Assembly: GCA_934597725.1 (NCBI GenBank)
Contig: CAKTSK010000024.1
Coordinates: forward strand, 1-27,662
Length of the DNA stretch: 27,662 bases
Direction of reading: 5' to 3'
DNA from: an uncultured Eubacteriales bacterium
GTDB taxonomy: Bacteria > Bacillota > Clostridia > Oscillospirales > Oscillospiraceae
The notes beneath the pieces were generated by a model, which saw nothing but the letters and a program-made list of their open reading frames with translations, was not told the DNA's origin and ran no database searches. Below are positions 15,520-22,449 of the stretch, one piece after another; the first letter of the stretch is position 1, and every line of letters begins with the position of its first letter. The translations under genes and the position numbers were made by a program.

Positions 15520-16296
15520 ATGAGGCGGGCAACACAATTTTTTTCCCAACAGAAAAGCCGGCTGCAGCGTCTGGGGGCGGTGCTGCTGGCGCTGGCCGTC
15601 TGGCAGGTGACCGCCATGAGCGTCGGGCAGCAGCTTCTGATCCCCACGCCGCTGTCTGTGCTGCTGCGTCTGGGGACCCTCTGGCAGGAGAGCGGCTTCT
15701 GGTCCACCGTTTGGTTTACGCTGCGGAAGATCGTGGCGGGCTTCCTGCTGGGGCTGGGAGCCGGCGTGGGGCTGGGGGCACTGGCTGGGCGCTTTCCTCT
15801 CTTCGAGATCCTGTTCCGGCCCTGGGCGGTGATGATCAAGTCCATTCCGGTGGCCTCGTTTATCATCATCTGCCTCATTTGGATGTCCTCGGAACAGCTG
15901 TCGGTGTTTATTTCTTTTCTGATGGTGCTGCCCATTCTGTACAGCAACGTCTTGCAGGGGGTCCGCAGCGCGGATCAGCAGCTGTTGGAAGCGGTGCGGA
16001 TCTTCCGCCTGTCCTGGCCCAAACGGCTGCTCTATCTGTGGCTTCCTCAGATCAAGCCCCACCTGCTCTCGGCCTGCACCGTCAGCCTGGGGATCTCCTG
16101 GAAGGCAGGCATTGCCGCAGAGATCATCGGCATCCCCAGCGGCTCGGTGGGCCGGATGTTTTATGATGCCAAGGTATACTTCAACACCGTGGATCTCTTT
16201 GCCTGGACCGTGGTGGTCGTGGTGGTCAGCGTACTGTTTGAAAAGGGGTTCCTGGCCCTGCTGAAAGGATGCTTGGGGAGGTTGGAAAAACTGTGA
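15520..16296 (+). CDS. ABC transporter permease, NitT/TauT/SsuC family
   Basis: This 258-residue inner-membrane protein has about six membrane segments. It has the EAA coupling loop of binding-protein-dependent importers, LEAVRIFRLSWPKRLLYLWLPQIKPHLLSA (about 156-185), followed by GISWKAGIAAEIIGIP, a hallmark of the nitrate/taurine/sulfonate/thiamine-precursor group. The ATG at 15520 has GAGGAG six bases upstream. The reading frame is open far upstream, overlapping pcrA in antisense, but that part is not protein-like. It overlaps the next gene, its ATPase, as GTGA. No periplasmic-type binding protein is next to it, so the substrate is unknown. Confidence 0.9.
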   Translation: MRRATQFFSQQKSRLQRLGAVLLALAVWQVTAMSVGQQLLIPTPLSVLLRLGTLWQESGFWSTVWFTLRKIVAGFLLGLGAGVGLGALAGRFPLFEILFRPWAVMIKSIPVASFIIICLIWMSSEQLSVFISFLMVLPILYSNVLQGVRSADQQLLEAVRIFRLSWPKRLLYLWLPQIKPHLLSACTVSLGISWKAGIAAEIIGIPSGSVGRMFYDAKVYFNTVDLFAWTVVVVVVSVLFEKGFLALLKGCLGRLEKL

Positions 16297-16889
16297 CAGA
16301 TCTATGCTTGTCCCACCTGACAAAACGATATGGCGACCGTCTGGTCCTCCAGGATCTTTCCGCCCGGTTCCCCGCCGGACAGTGTACCTGCATCATGGGA
16401 CCCTCCGGGTGCGGGAAGACCACCCTGCTGCGCCTTGTGCTTGGATTGGAGCAGCCCGACAGCGGGACCATCTGCGGCCCATCCGGCCCCGTGTCGGCGG
16501 TGTTTCAGGAGAACCGGCTCTTTCCCTCGTTCTCTGCGCTGTCCAACGCAGCGCTGGTCCTCCCCCGCAGCGGCCGGGACCGGGCCGCCGCCCACCTGAC
16601 TGCGCTGGGCCTGGGAGAAAGCCTGACGATGCCGGTGTCTGCCCTCAGCGGCGGCATGAAGCGCCGGGTGGCCATCGCCCGGGCGGTGCTGGCCCCCGGG
16701 GAGCTTCTGGTGCTGGACGAACCCTTCACCGGTCTGGACCGGGACACCAAGGCGCTGGTGCTGGACTATCTGCGTACCAACACCAAGGGCCGGACCCTTC
16801 TGCTGGTCACCCACGACCCGGACGAGCGGGACGCATTGGCCCAGCAGACCTTGACCATGGTTCCCGTTTCATCCAGCGAAAACGAATAA
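16293..16889 (+). CDS. ABC transporter ATP-binding protein
   Basis: This 198-residue ATPase partners the upstream permease. It carries Walker A GPSGCGKTT (about 36-44), a Q-loop FQENRLFPSFSA, the signature SGGMKRRVAIARA, Walker B LLVLDEPFTGLD and the H-loop THDPDE. It is slightly shorter than the usual 240-250 residues of the SsuB/TauB group, with little beyond the H-loop. The start is GTG at 16293, overlapping the permease stop codon as GTGA, with GGGGAGG 11 bases upstream; the in-frame ATG at 16269 precedes that binding site and would add eight residues inside the permease gene. The importer would act at the cytoplasmic membrane. Confidence 0.92.
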   Translation: MTDLCLSHLTKRYGDRLVLQDLSARFPAGQCTCIMGPSGCGKTTLLRLVLGLEQPDSGTICGPSGPVSAVFQENRLFPSFSALSNAALVLPRSGRDRAAAHLTALGLGESLTMPVSALSGGMKRRVAIARAVLAPGELLVLDEPFTGLDRDTKALVLDYLRTNTKGRTLLLVTHDPDERDALAQQTLTMVPVSSSENE

Positions 16890-16989
16890 TATTCACCCTG
16901 TATGGTGTATGCAGTGGGATTCCATGGGTATGCAGCATATCCCGATCCCCCGGATCATCTGCTTTTTCGACCTGGACAAACAAAAAAAC

Positions 16990-17023
16990 GCACACGAGAC
17001 GGTGAATGAAGCGTCTCGTGTGC
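16990..17023. terminator. Bidirectional terminator between the ABC operon and the CAT-like gene
   Basis: A 12-bp stem (arms 16990-17001 and 17012-17023, GCACACGAGACG) with a 10-base loop is followed by A then six Ts on the plus strand and preceded by seven As, so it also has a T-run on the minus strand. Confidence 0.92.
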
Positions 17024-17034
17024 ATTTTTTGATC

Positions 17035-17694
17035 CTATTTTTGCAGAGACAACGCCTTTTCCAGGTCGTCGATGTGCTGCTGGACCCGCCGGAGAAAGGC
17101 ACAGGCCTCTAAACCGTCCATCTGAACATGATGGAACTGGAAGGAAACCGGCAGCTTGGCCCGCTCCTCTTCCCGGCGGTACTTCCCCCAGATGAAAAAG
17201 GGATTCTGATAGATCCCGCTGTAAAAATTCATCACTCCGTCCAGCTCATACTCCACCAGACTGGAGGTCCCGATCATCATCCGGTCCGGCAGGGTATGGT
17301 CCTCTCCGGTGCGCGCCACGGTTTCGGTCAGGGTCCGGTAGGCCCGGTCAAAGTCTGCCAAGGATGGGAGCAGAGGCAGATCACAGGAGGAGATCTCGCC
17401 GACCTGGTTGGCGACGATCACACTGATGCCCAGCTGATCATAGGCCAGCATCTTTTCGCCGTCCGGCAGCAGAAAAAATTCCTTCGTCTCCTGGGCGGCG
17501 CACCCGATGCACCAGCACAGAAGCAGATTCAGCCGGTACCCTTGTTCCCGGTGCAGGCGCACCAGGGGGGTGATGTCCCAGGTCTGCAATATGGTGACCA
17601 TGGGCATCGGCGCGCGGTGGAAGGCCTGCCAGCTGGCGGCCCGCGGGGTGGTCAGGGGATCGACCTCCCGCACGCCTTTGGGCGCGCCGCTCAT
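17035..17694 (-). CDS. Chloramphenicol acetyltransferase-like (type A) protein
   Basis: This 219-residue protein has the size and fold markers of the trimeric type-A CAT family. The C-terminal motif HHVQMDG (188-194) matches the active-site HHAVCDG of CAT, with H189 as catalytic base and D193 as structural residue; FYSGIYQNPFFIWGKY (about 157-172) and LPVSFQFHH fit the same family. It would acetylate a hydroxyl group using acetyl-CoA in the cytoplasm. Chromosomal members of this family often do not confer chloramphenicol resistance, so the substrate is open. The start ATG overlaps the stop of the NnrE-like gene (ATGA), with GGAGG just upstream. Confidence 0.82.
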   Translation of the reverse strand: MSGAPKGVREVDPLTTPRAASWQAFHRAPMPMVTILQTWDITPLVRLHREQGYRLNLLLCWCIGCAAQETKEFFLLPDGEKMLAYDQLGISVIVANQVGEISSCDLPLLPSLADFDRAYRTLTETVARTGEDHTLPDRMMIGTSSLVEYELDGVMNFYSGIYQNPFFIWGKYRREEERAKLPVSFQFHHVQMDGLEACAFLRRVQQHIDDLEKALSLQK

Positions 17695-18578
17695 GCGTCC
17701 TCCAAGGAGGAGATCTGCTGCGGATAGGCCCCCAGCTCCTCAAAATAGAGACGATAGCCGTCGGTCACCAGAGAGTGTTTCCCCAGCACCCGCACCAGAC
17801 GGTTTTCCCGCAAGGCAACTTCCTGCGCCACCTCGGGAATGGTCTGTCCGTTTTTGGACAGATCCTCGGCTTCGCCGGGCGTCATCAGGGCTACGTTATC
17901 CTCTTGCAGGGAAAACCCGCTGTTGGGGAAGACCACCTCGCCGGGCGTGGCGAGAAAATAGTCCTCCCGAATGAGACGGATGCCGATGTCCGCCACGACC
18001 AGCCGGCCGATCTGCCAAGTGGCGTCCGCCAGCAGCAGGCCGCTTTTCAGATAGCCGATGGTCACCGTGAGATCAGACCGGACCATCAGCTCTCCCCGGC
18101 CGGTGTTCCCGTGCATCCCGCTGTTGATGTCCACGCTGACCACCTGGGCGTCCTGGGCCCGGTTGATGGCCTGAATGGCCTGCCGGAACCTTCCCCGGAC
18201 CGGGCCGGAAAAACCGGTGCCCAGCAGGCAGTCAACCAGGATATCGTAGGAAGACAGGTCCTCCTGTCCGGTAAATTCCTTCACGGGCACACCACGGGCC
18301 ACTGCCTGGTCGTGGTAATACTGGCCGTCGGAAGAGAACCGGTCCGAGACCCGATAGACTGTGCAGGAGATCCCCTGCTCTGCCAGGATGCCCGCCAGCG
18401 CATAGCCGTCGCCGCCGTTGTTGCCGCCGCCGGCCAGGATGGCAGTCTGGCCGCGCCAGTCCACCGCCCGGAACACCCCCTGGGCAGCCCGGCGCATGAG
18501 CTCCCGGCTGGGTACATAGTGGGCAATGGTATGGGCATCGCTCTCCCGCATGGTCTCCACGGTGATCACATCTATCAT
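17691..18578 (-). CDS. NAD(P)H-hydrate epimerase domain protein with unknown C-terminal extension
   Basis: This 295-residue protein has the YjeF-N/NnrE domain in its first 210 or so residues: AILAGGGNNGGDGYALA (about 46-62), DILVDCLLGTGFSGPVRG (about 111-128), VVSVDINSGMHGNTG (about 145-159) and the TIGYLKSGLL strand. It should interconvert R- and S-NAD(P)HX, damaged forms of the cofactors. The last 80 or so residues (NSGFSLQEDNVALMTPGEAEDLSKNGQT...) are not the dehydratase domain that often follows; I do not recognise them. AGAGGAG lies six to seven bases before the ATG at 18576-18578. The stop overlaps the CAT-like gene. The Shine-Dalgarno sequence lies within a short hairpin, CCTCT-CGAG-AGAGG. 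Confidence 0.86.
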   Translation of the reverse strand: MIDVITVETMRESDAHTIAHYVPSRELMRRAAQGVFRAVDWRGQTAILAGGGNNGGDGYALAGILAEQGISCTVYRVSDRFSSDGQYYHDQAVARGVPVKEFTGQEDLSSYDILVDCLLGTGFSGPVRGRFRQAIQAINRAQDAQVVSVDINSGMHGNTGRGELMVRSDLTVTIGYLKSGLLLADATWQIGRLVVADIGIRLIREDYFLATPGEVVFPNSGFSLQEDNVALMTPGEAEDLSKNGQTIPEVAQEVALRENRLVRVLGKHSLVTDGYRLYFEELGAYPQQISSLEDA

Positions 18579-18643
18579 GGTACGCTCCTCTCTCGAGAGG
18601 GTCCCCCCCTCATACGTTTGGCAAAGTTTTGTCCATTTTATCC

Positions 18644-18672
18644 ATTATATCCTATGGGGAAAAAAATAGCAA
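18644..18672 (-). promoter_or_regulatory. Promoter of the NnrE-CAT-like operon
   Basis: On the minus strand TTGCTA (18667-18672) and a perfect TATAAT (18644-18649) are 17 bases apart, between the sensor kinase stop and the epimerase start. Confidence 0.82.
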
Positions 18673-18677
18673 TTCCC

Positions 18678-19799
18678 TCATTCCGCCGGGCCGCCGGGCA
18701 GGGGGAGGGTGACAGAAAACGAGATCCGGTGGGCCTTGCTTTCGGCCCGGATGGTCCCGTTGTGCCGCTCCACGATCTCCTTGGCGATGGCCAGCCCCAG
18801 CCCCGCGCCGCCCGAGGCGCTGCAGCGGGAGGCATCCAGCCGGAAGAACTGCTCAAAGATCCGGTCCAGCTTTTCCGGCGGAATGTCAGGGCCCTGGTTT
18901 TCCACGGTGATGACCACCTCTTGCGCTCCACGGGACAAGGTGACGGCGATGGGGGCATCCCGGTCGCTGTAATTCATGGCATTGCGCAGCAGATTGTCAA
19001 ACACACGTTCCAGCTTATCCGGGTCGCAGAAAAGGACCACATCGGGGGCCAGATCCAGCGTCAGCGCCAAGCCCTTTTCGGCCAGCGCCGGCTGGAACTC
19101 AAAGGTCACCTGTTCCAGCAGACGGGTCAGGTTGACCTCCTCCCAGTCCAGGGAGATCCTGGTCAGGTTGAACCGGGTGATCTCAAAAAACTCATTGATG
19201 AGGGTCTCCAGCCGCTGGGCCTTGTCCAGGGCAATGCCTGTGTACTTGGCCCGCAGAGCCGGAGAGATCTGCGGCTCGTCCCGCAGCAGGGACAGGTAGC
19301 CGATGACGCTGGTCAGAGGGGTCTTGAGGTCATGGGCCAGGTAGACGATCAGATCATTTTTCCGCTGCTCTGCCTCCTTGGCATACATGGCGCTGCGCAG
19401 CGCCTCCTCCCGGACCACGTTCAGCTCATCCTGGATGCTCTCCATCGGTGCAGAGAGCTGGATGGGCGTGTCTGTAGGATGGGCCAGCTCCTCCGCCGCC
19501 TGGATGACCTCGTCCAGATAGTCCAGCGGCTTGGAGATGTACCGATAGGTTTGAAAAAACACCCCGGCCAGGATCAGCGCGCCGCCCCAGAAGAACACGG
19601 TGTCCTCCATGGCCTTGAGGAAGCGGTACAGGGGTTCATAGGGCTGCCAGATAAACAGGCGGCAGATCACCCACCCCAAAAAACAAGCCACCACCAGCAC
19701 GGCGATCATGCCCAGCACACTGAGAATATACCGGGCCAGGATCTGCTGGGAGATCTGGCTGTGCCGGCGCCGGCGGGGCTGCCAAAACGGATTACTCAA
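18678..19799 (-). CDS. VanS-like sensor histidine kinase
   Basis: This 373-residue kinase has two membrane segments (about residues 21-52 and 69-88) with only about 16 residues between them, so it has almost no extracellular sensor domain. The HisKA motif YLAHDLKTPLTSVIGYLSLLRDE (phosphoacceptor H156) and INEFFEITRFNL resemble VanS, followed by the ATPase boxes NLLRNAMNYS, GPDIPPEKLDRIFEQFFR and GGAGLGLAIAKEIVERH. The start is TTG at 19797-19799, overlapping the regulator's stop codon by 8 bases. No ATG is available until within the first membrane segment, and the upstream frame runs antisense-like through the regulator. It should phosphorylate the adjacent response regulator. No vancomycin-resistance ligase genes are in the window. 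Confidence 0.9.
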   Translation of the reverse strand: MSNPFWQPRRRRHSQISQQILARYILSVLGMIAVLVVACFLGWVICRLFIWQPYEPLYRFLKAMEDTVFFWGGALILAGVFFQTYRYISKPLDYLDEVIQAAEELAHPTDTPIQLSAPMESIQDELNVVREEALRSAMYAKEAEQRKNDLIVYLAHDLKTPLTSVIGYLSLLRDEPQISPALRAKYTGIALDKAQRLETLINEFFEITRFNLTRISLDWEEVNLTRLLEQVTFEFQPALAEKGLALTLDLAPDVVLFCDPDKLERVFDNLLRNAMNYSDRDAPIAVTLSRGAQEVVITVENQGPDIPPEKLDRIFEQFFRLDASRCSASGGAGLGLAIAKEIVERHNGTIRAESKAHRISFSVTLPLPGGPAE

Positions 19800-20490
19800 T
19801 GGTATATCCCACCCCCCAGACCGTTTTGATGAACTTCGGTTTCCGGCTGGGTTCCCGCATCTTTTCCCGCAGGCGGGCAATGTGGGCCATGACGGTGTTG
19901 TTGCTGTCGATGTACTTTTCCTTCCAGACGGCCTCGAACAGCTCCTCGGAGGAGACCACCTTGCCCCGGTGCTCGCACAGATACCAAAGTATGCTGAACT
20001 CAATGGGCGTCAGGGTCAGCTCCTCTCCGTTAAGCGTGCATTGGTGGCTGTCCTGGCAGATCACCAGGCCGCGGAAATCGTACTCGTTCCGCTCCGGTTC
20101 TCTGCCCTCGCCGGTGTTGTAGCGGGTGTAACGGCGCAGCTGGGTCTTGACCCGGGCCACCAGCTCCAAGGGGCTGAAGGGTTTGGTGATATAGTCGTCT
20201 GCTCCCAGGGTCAGACCCATGATCTTGTCCATATCCTCAACCTTGGCGCTGAGGATCAGGATGGGAAACAGATGGTCCTCCCGGATCTTCTGGCACAGGG
20301 CAAACCCGTCCATATCCGGCAGCATCACGTCCAAAATGGCAAGGCTCAGCTCCTCTTGGGCCACAATGGCCAGGGCCTGGGCGGCGGTATAGGCTTTTCT
20401 GACAAGATAGCCTTCGTTTTTCAAGTAGACTTCCACCAGATCGGCGATCTCGCGTTCATCGTCTACCACAAGAATCTTTTGTTCTGTCAT
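19792..20490 (-). CDS. VanR-like OmpR-family response regulator
   Basis: This 232-residue protein has a receiver domain with the acidic pair D10-D11, phosphoacceptor D54 in LAILDVMLPDMDGF, and K103 in DDYITKPFSP. It is followed by a winged-helix DNA-binding domain (LTPIEFSILWYLCEHRGKVVSSEELFEAVWKEK...VWGVGYTIE). The wording EIADLVEVYLKNEGY and GLTLGADDYITKPFSPLELVARVKTQLRRY is close to VanR. The start is ATG at 20488-20490; an in-frame GTG at 20502 is too close to the GAGGAGGG binding site. It is the first gene of the two-component operon. Confidence 0.92.
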   Translation of the reverse strand: MTEQKILVVDDEREIADLVEVYLKNEGYLVRKAYTAAQALAIVAQEELSLAILDVMLPDMDGFALCQKIREDHLFPILILSAKVEDMDKIMGLTLGADDYITKPFSPLELVARVKTQLRRYTRYNTGEGREPERNEYDFRGLVICQDSHQCTLNGEELTLTPIEFSILWYLCEHRGKVVSSEELFEAVWKEKYIDSNNTVMAHIARLREKMREPSRKPKFIKTVWGVGYTIE

Positions 20491-20550
20491 TGGTCGATGC
20501 ACCCCTCCTCTGCAGGGAATCCTCTGTTGGTTTTTCCTTCCTGATTCTGC

Positions 20551-20640
20551 ATTTTATCACAAAATTCCAAAAGAATCGTTCTAAAAAACCTACAAAATTA
20601 TGACATTTTGGATGCAAGAAGTTTCATTTTGACAAAAATG
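20551..20640 (-). promoter_or_regulatory. Candidate promoter and regulator-binding repeats for the VanRS-like pair
   Basis: On the minus strand TGA-TAAAAT (the hexamer at 20551-20556) is an extended -10 box without a good -35. Upstream, CAAAATG occurs twice in direct orientation (20625-20631 and 20604-20610) exactly 21 bases apart, two helical turns, as expected for an OmpR-family dimer. The distal copy is also half of the palindrome CATTTT-GACA-AAAATG (20625-20640). Confidence 0.45.
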
Positions 20641-20649
20641 GTGACAAAG

Positions 20650-20757
20650 GCAGGGAGTCCCTGCGGTCTGTCCGCCGGAACAGCGGCCTTCCGGCGGCAA
20701 ACAAAGCAGAACGCACCCCGGCAGCCCCCTGCAGCAGGGGCGCCAAGGCGCGTTCTG
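20650..20757. repeat. Cluster of three hairpins after the GNAT gene
   Basis: Three inverted repeats lie in this AT-to-GC transition: GCAGGG/CCCTGC (20650-20655, 20659-20664), a 9-bp CCGCCGGAA/TTCCGGCGG (20672-20680, 20689-20697), and an 8-bp CAGAACGC/GCGTTCTG (20707-20714, 20750-20757) enclosing further GC-rich pairing. They follow the minus-strand GNAT gene and may end its transcript, but T-runs are poor (CTTTGTTTG after the first hairpin on that strand). They could also be a structured RNA or a genomic repeat. Confidence 0.55.
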
Positions 20758-20766
20758 TCAAGGACG

Positions 20767-21741
20767 TTATGACGATCTCGCAGCCTGATGGCGGTATACT
20801 CGGGTGGGCTTGTCCTGTCCCTCTTCCTGGATCAGGCAGAAAAATTCCCAGCCATAGCGTTCATAAAACGACGTGTGGTCCGTCAAAAGATATAAGGTGT
20901 CGATCCCTCTGTTCTGCATATCCCTACAGGCATAGCGGAGCAGCGCACCGGCGACTCCCTTCCCCCGCCGGTCTTCTTCCGTATAGACAGCGCAGACGTT
21001 GGGGGCGAGATCCGTCCGGGGGTGGAAATCATTCTCGATCACCCCCAATCCCCCCACGATCCTGTCCCCCTCCAGGGCCAGGTACCATTGGGGGACTGCA
21101 CCTGCCCCGCGCAGACAGTCCGCCATACTTTCCTGATAGGCCTCCTTTGGGATGCCCCATTTTTCATGGAACCACTGCGCGGCTTCCTCCTGTTTCTGTG
21201 GCTGATCCGCCAGACGGACCAGGCCCCCGTTCCCATCGGCCGGAGGGAGGGGGGCCCGCTCCAACCGCTTCCCGGCCTGTCGGACAGGAGAGGCAGCTTC
21301 TTTCCGCATCACATAGTTGGGAAGCACGACGCCCCTTCGCACCACTTGCTGTGCGGCCAGAACACGATAGCCTCTTGCTTCAAAAAACGGTTTTGCTGTC
21401 AGGGAGGCATGCGTTGCGACTGGTCCCGGAACACTGTGTTCCAAGACATCACAAAGAGCCGTAGCGATCCCCCTTCCCTGATGGTCTGCGTGGACAAACA
21501 GACGGTCAAGATACCCGGTATGGTCAATATCTCCGAACCCCACAAGGCGCTCCTGCTCCACAGCGACCAGGGTGATGTGCTCCCGGAACGATCGGTCCCA
21601 GGCCTCCAAGTCCATCTGACCGGTAGCCCAGGCATCGACTTGCTCCTGGGTATACTCTTTGCGGTTTACCCGATGGACAGTATCGTAGAACAGGGCCGCC
21701 AGTTCTTCCGCGTCCGAGGGCTGATATACTCTGAGATACAT
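20767..21741 (-). CDS. Fused tandem GNAT acetyltransferase
   Basis: This 324-residue protein contains two GNAT domains. The first (about 1-150) has YLDRLFVHADHQGRGIATALCDVLE (acetyl-CoA loop QGRGIA, about 88-93) and HASLTAKPFFEARGY. The second (about 165-320) has VCAVYTEEDRRGKGVAGALLRYA (acetyl-CoA loop RRGKGVAG) and LLTDHTSFYERYGWEF. Each half keeps the Q/RxxGxG/A core, so both may bind acetyl-CoA. The substrates are unknown. A reading frame continues upstream to 21933, but the ATG at 21739-21741 has GGAGGTG eight to ten bases before it and starts the first GNAT domain exactly. It is divergent from the MarR-RND operon. Confidence 0.88.
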   Translation of the reverse strand: MYLRVYQPSDAEELAALFYDTVHRVNRKEYTQEQVDAWATGQMDLEAWDRSFREHITLVAVEQERLVGFGDIDHTGYLDRLFVHADHQGRGIATALCDVLEHSVPGPVATHASLTAKPFFEARGYRVLAAQQVVRRGVVLPNYVMRKEAASPVRQAGKRLERAPLPPADGNGGLVRLADQPQKQEEAAQWFHEKWGIPKEAYQESMADCLRGAGAVPQWYLALEGDRIVGGLGVIENDFHPRTDLAPNVCAVYTEEDRRGKGVAGALLRYACRDMQNRGIDTLYLLTDHTSFYERYGWEFFCLIQEEGQDKPTRVYRHQAARSS

Positions 21742-21784
21742 GTTTCTGTCACCTCCATTTTGCTTGGCGTTTTGGACGAAGAAA

Positions 21785-21813
21785 AGGATACCACGGGAAC
21801 GGCAACAAAGCAA
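21785..21813 (-). promoter_or_regulatory. Promoter of the tandem GNAT gene
   Basis: On the minus strand TTGCTT (21808-21813) and TATCCT (21785-21790) are 17 bases apart, with TGG just before the -10 box. It is back-to-back with the MarR promoter; a GC-rich inverted repeat, CTGCGCG/CGCGCAG (21827-21833, 21854-21860), lies between them. Confidence 0.7.
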
Positions 21814-21881
21814 CCGCCGCCACCCTCTGCGCGCCGGTCGTGGTGTGCATGGCCGCGCAGGCGTCTCCTTCCACTTTTTGG

Positions 21882-21921
21882 TTGACAAGGCGTCTGGCAT
21901 ACGGTACAATCCTAATTGTAC
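21882..21921 (+). promoter_or_regulatory. Promoter and MarR-type operator of the efflux operon
   Basis: TTGACA (21882-21887) and TACAAT (21905-21910) have the ideal 17-base spacing. The perfect inverted repeat GTACAAT-CCTA-ATTGTAC (21904-21921, 7-bp arms) covers the -10 box. This is the layout of a self-regulated MarR operon, and the marR start codon is 29 bases downstream. Confidence 0.88.
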
Positions 21922-21950
21922 GAATTCTAACAAATTGCGAGGTAGTTGCT

Positions 21951-22406
21951 ATGGAAACCACCGTTCACCGGGCTTATCCGGCCACCCAACTGGCGTGTAT
22001 CGTCAACCTGCTGCACCGCATGGCCCTGGGAACGCCGCAGGAGACCTTCCCCGCCGGCATGACCATCTCTCAGCTGTCCACTGTGAGCTTCCTCTACTTT
22101 TCTTATCCCAAAGATGTCTATCAGCGGGATATTGAATCCTTTTTCAAGCTCCGCCGCTCTACCGTCAGCAGCCAGCTGGACACGCTGGAGAGAAAGGGAC
22201 TGCTGCAGCGGGTCCCGGTCCCCCATGATGCCCGGCTGAAAAAGCTCATCCTCACGCCTGCCGGCCAGCAGGTCAGCGCCCAAGTTCTGAAGGTGATGGA
22301 CCAGATGAACCAACGGCTCCTCCAAGGGCTGACAGAGGACGAAGTCTCTCAGCTTTCCCGGCTGCTGGAAAAAATCGAGGCCAACCTCAGCCGGGAGGCG
22401 CCATAA
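21951..22406 (+). CDS. MarR-family transcriptional regulator
   Basis: This 151-residue protein has the MarR winged-helix layout: helices to about residue 60, a recognition helix around FFKLRRSTVSSQLDTLERKGLL (about 64-85), the wing RVPVPHDARLKKLILTPAG (88-105, with the conserved DxR), and a C-terminal dimerisation helix. The frame is open upstream to 21840, but that part covers the promoter; the ATG at 21951 has GAGGT seven bases before it. It is first in the operon with an RND pump, so it most likely represses the pump and itself through the palindrome over its own -10 box, released by a small-molecule ligand. The ligand is unknown. Confidence 0.92.
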   Translation: METTVHRAYPATQLACIVNLLHRMALGTPQETFPAGMTISQLSTVSFLYFSYPKDVYQRDIESFFKLRRSTVSSQLDTLERKGLLQRVPVPHDARLKKLILTPAGQQVSAQVLKVMDQMNQRLLQGLTEDEVSQLSRLLEKIEANLSREAP

Positions 22407-22449
22407 GCTCCAGCCCGTCCCTACCCACCCTGTCCCCGGAGGTATCCCC

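Noticed and set aside
17035..17694. Calling the CAT-like gene a chloramphenicol resistance gene
   Set aside because: The active-site motif shows the family only; substrate cannot be read from it, and it is coupled to a metabolite-repair gene without mobile-element context.
17775..19829. Open frame crossing the epimerase and kinase genes in antisense
   Set aside because: It runs through two well-supported genes and their promoter, without a ribosome binding site or any recognisable domain.
19792..20490. Calling the two-component pair a vancomycin resistance system
   Set aside because: Similarity to VanR/VanS is clear, but no vanH, vanA-type ligase or vanX gene is present in the window.
20625..20640. 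Plus-strand TTGACA within the palindrome upstream of the VanR-like gene as a promoter
   Set aside because: No -10 box lies 16-18 bases downstream on that strand and no plus-strand gene follows.
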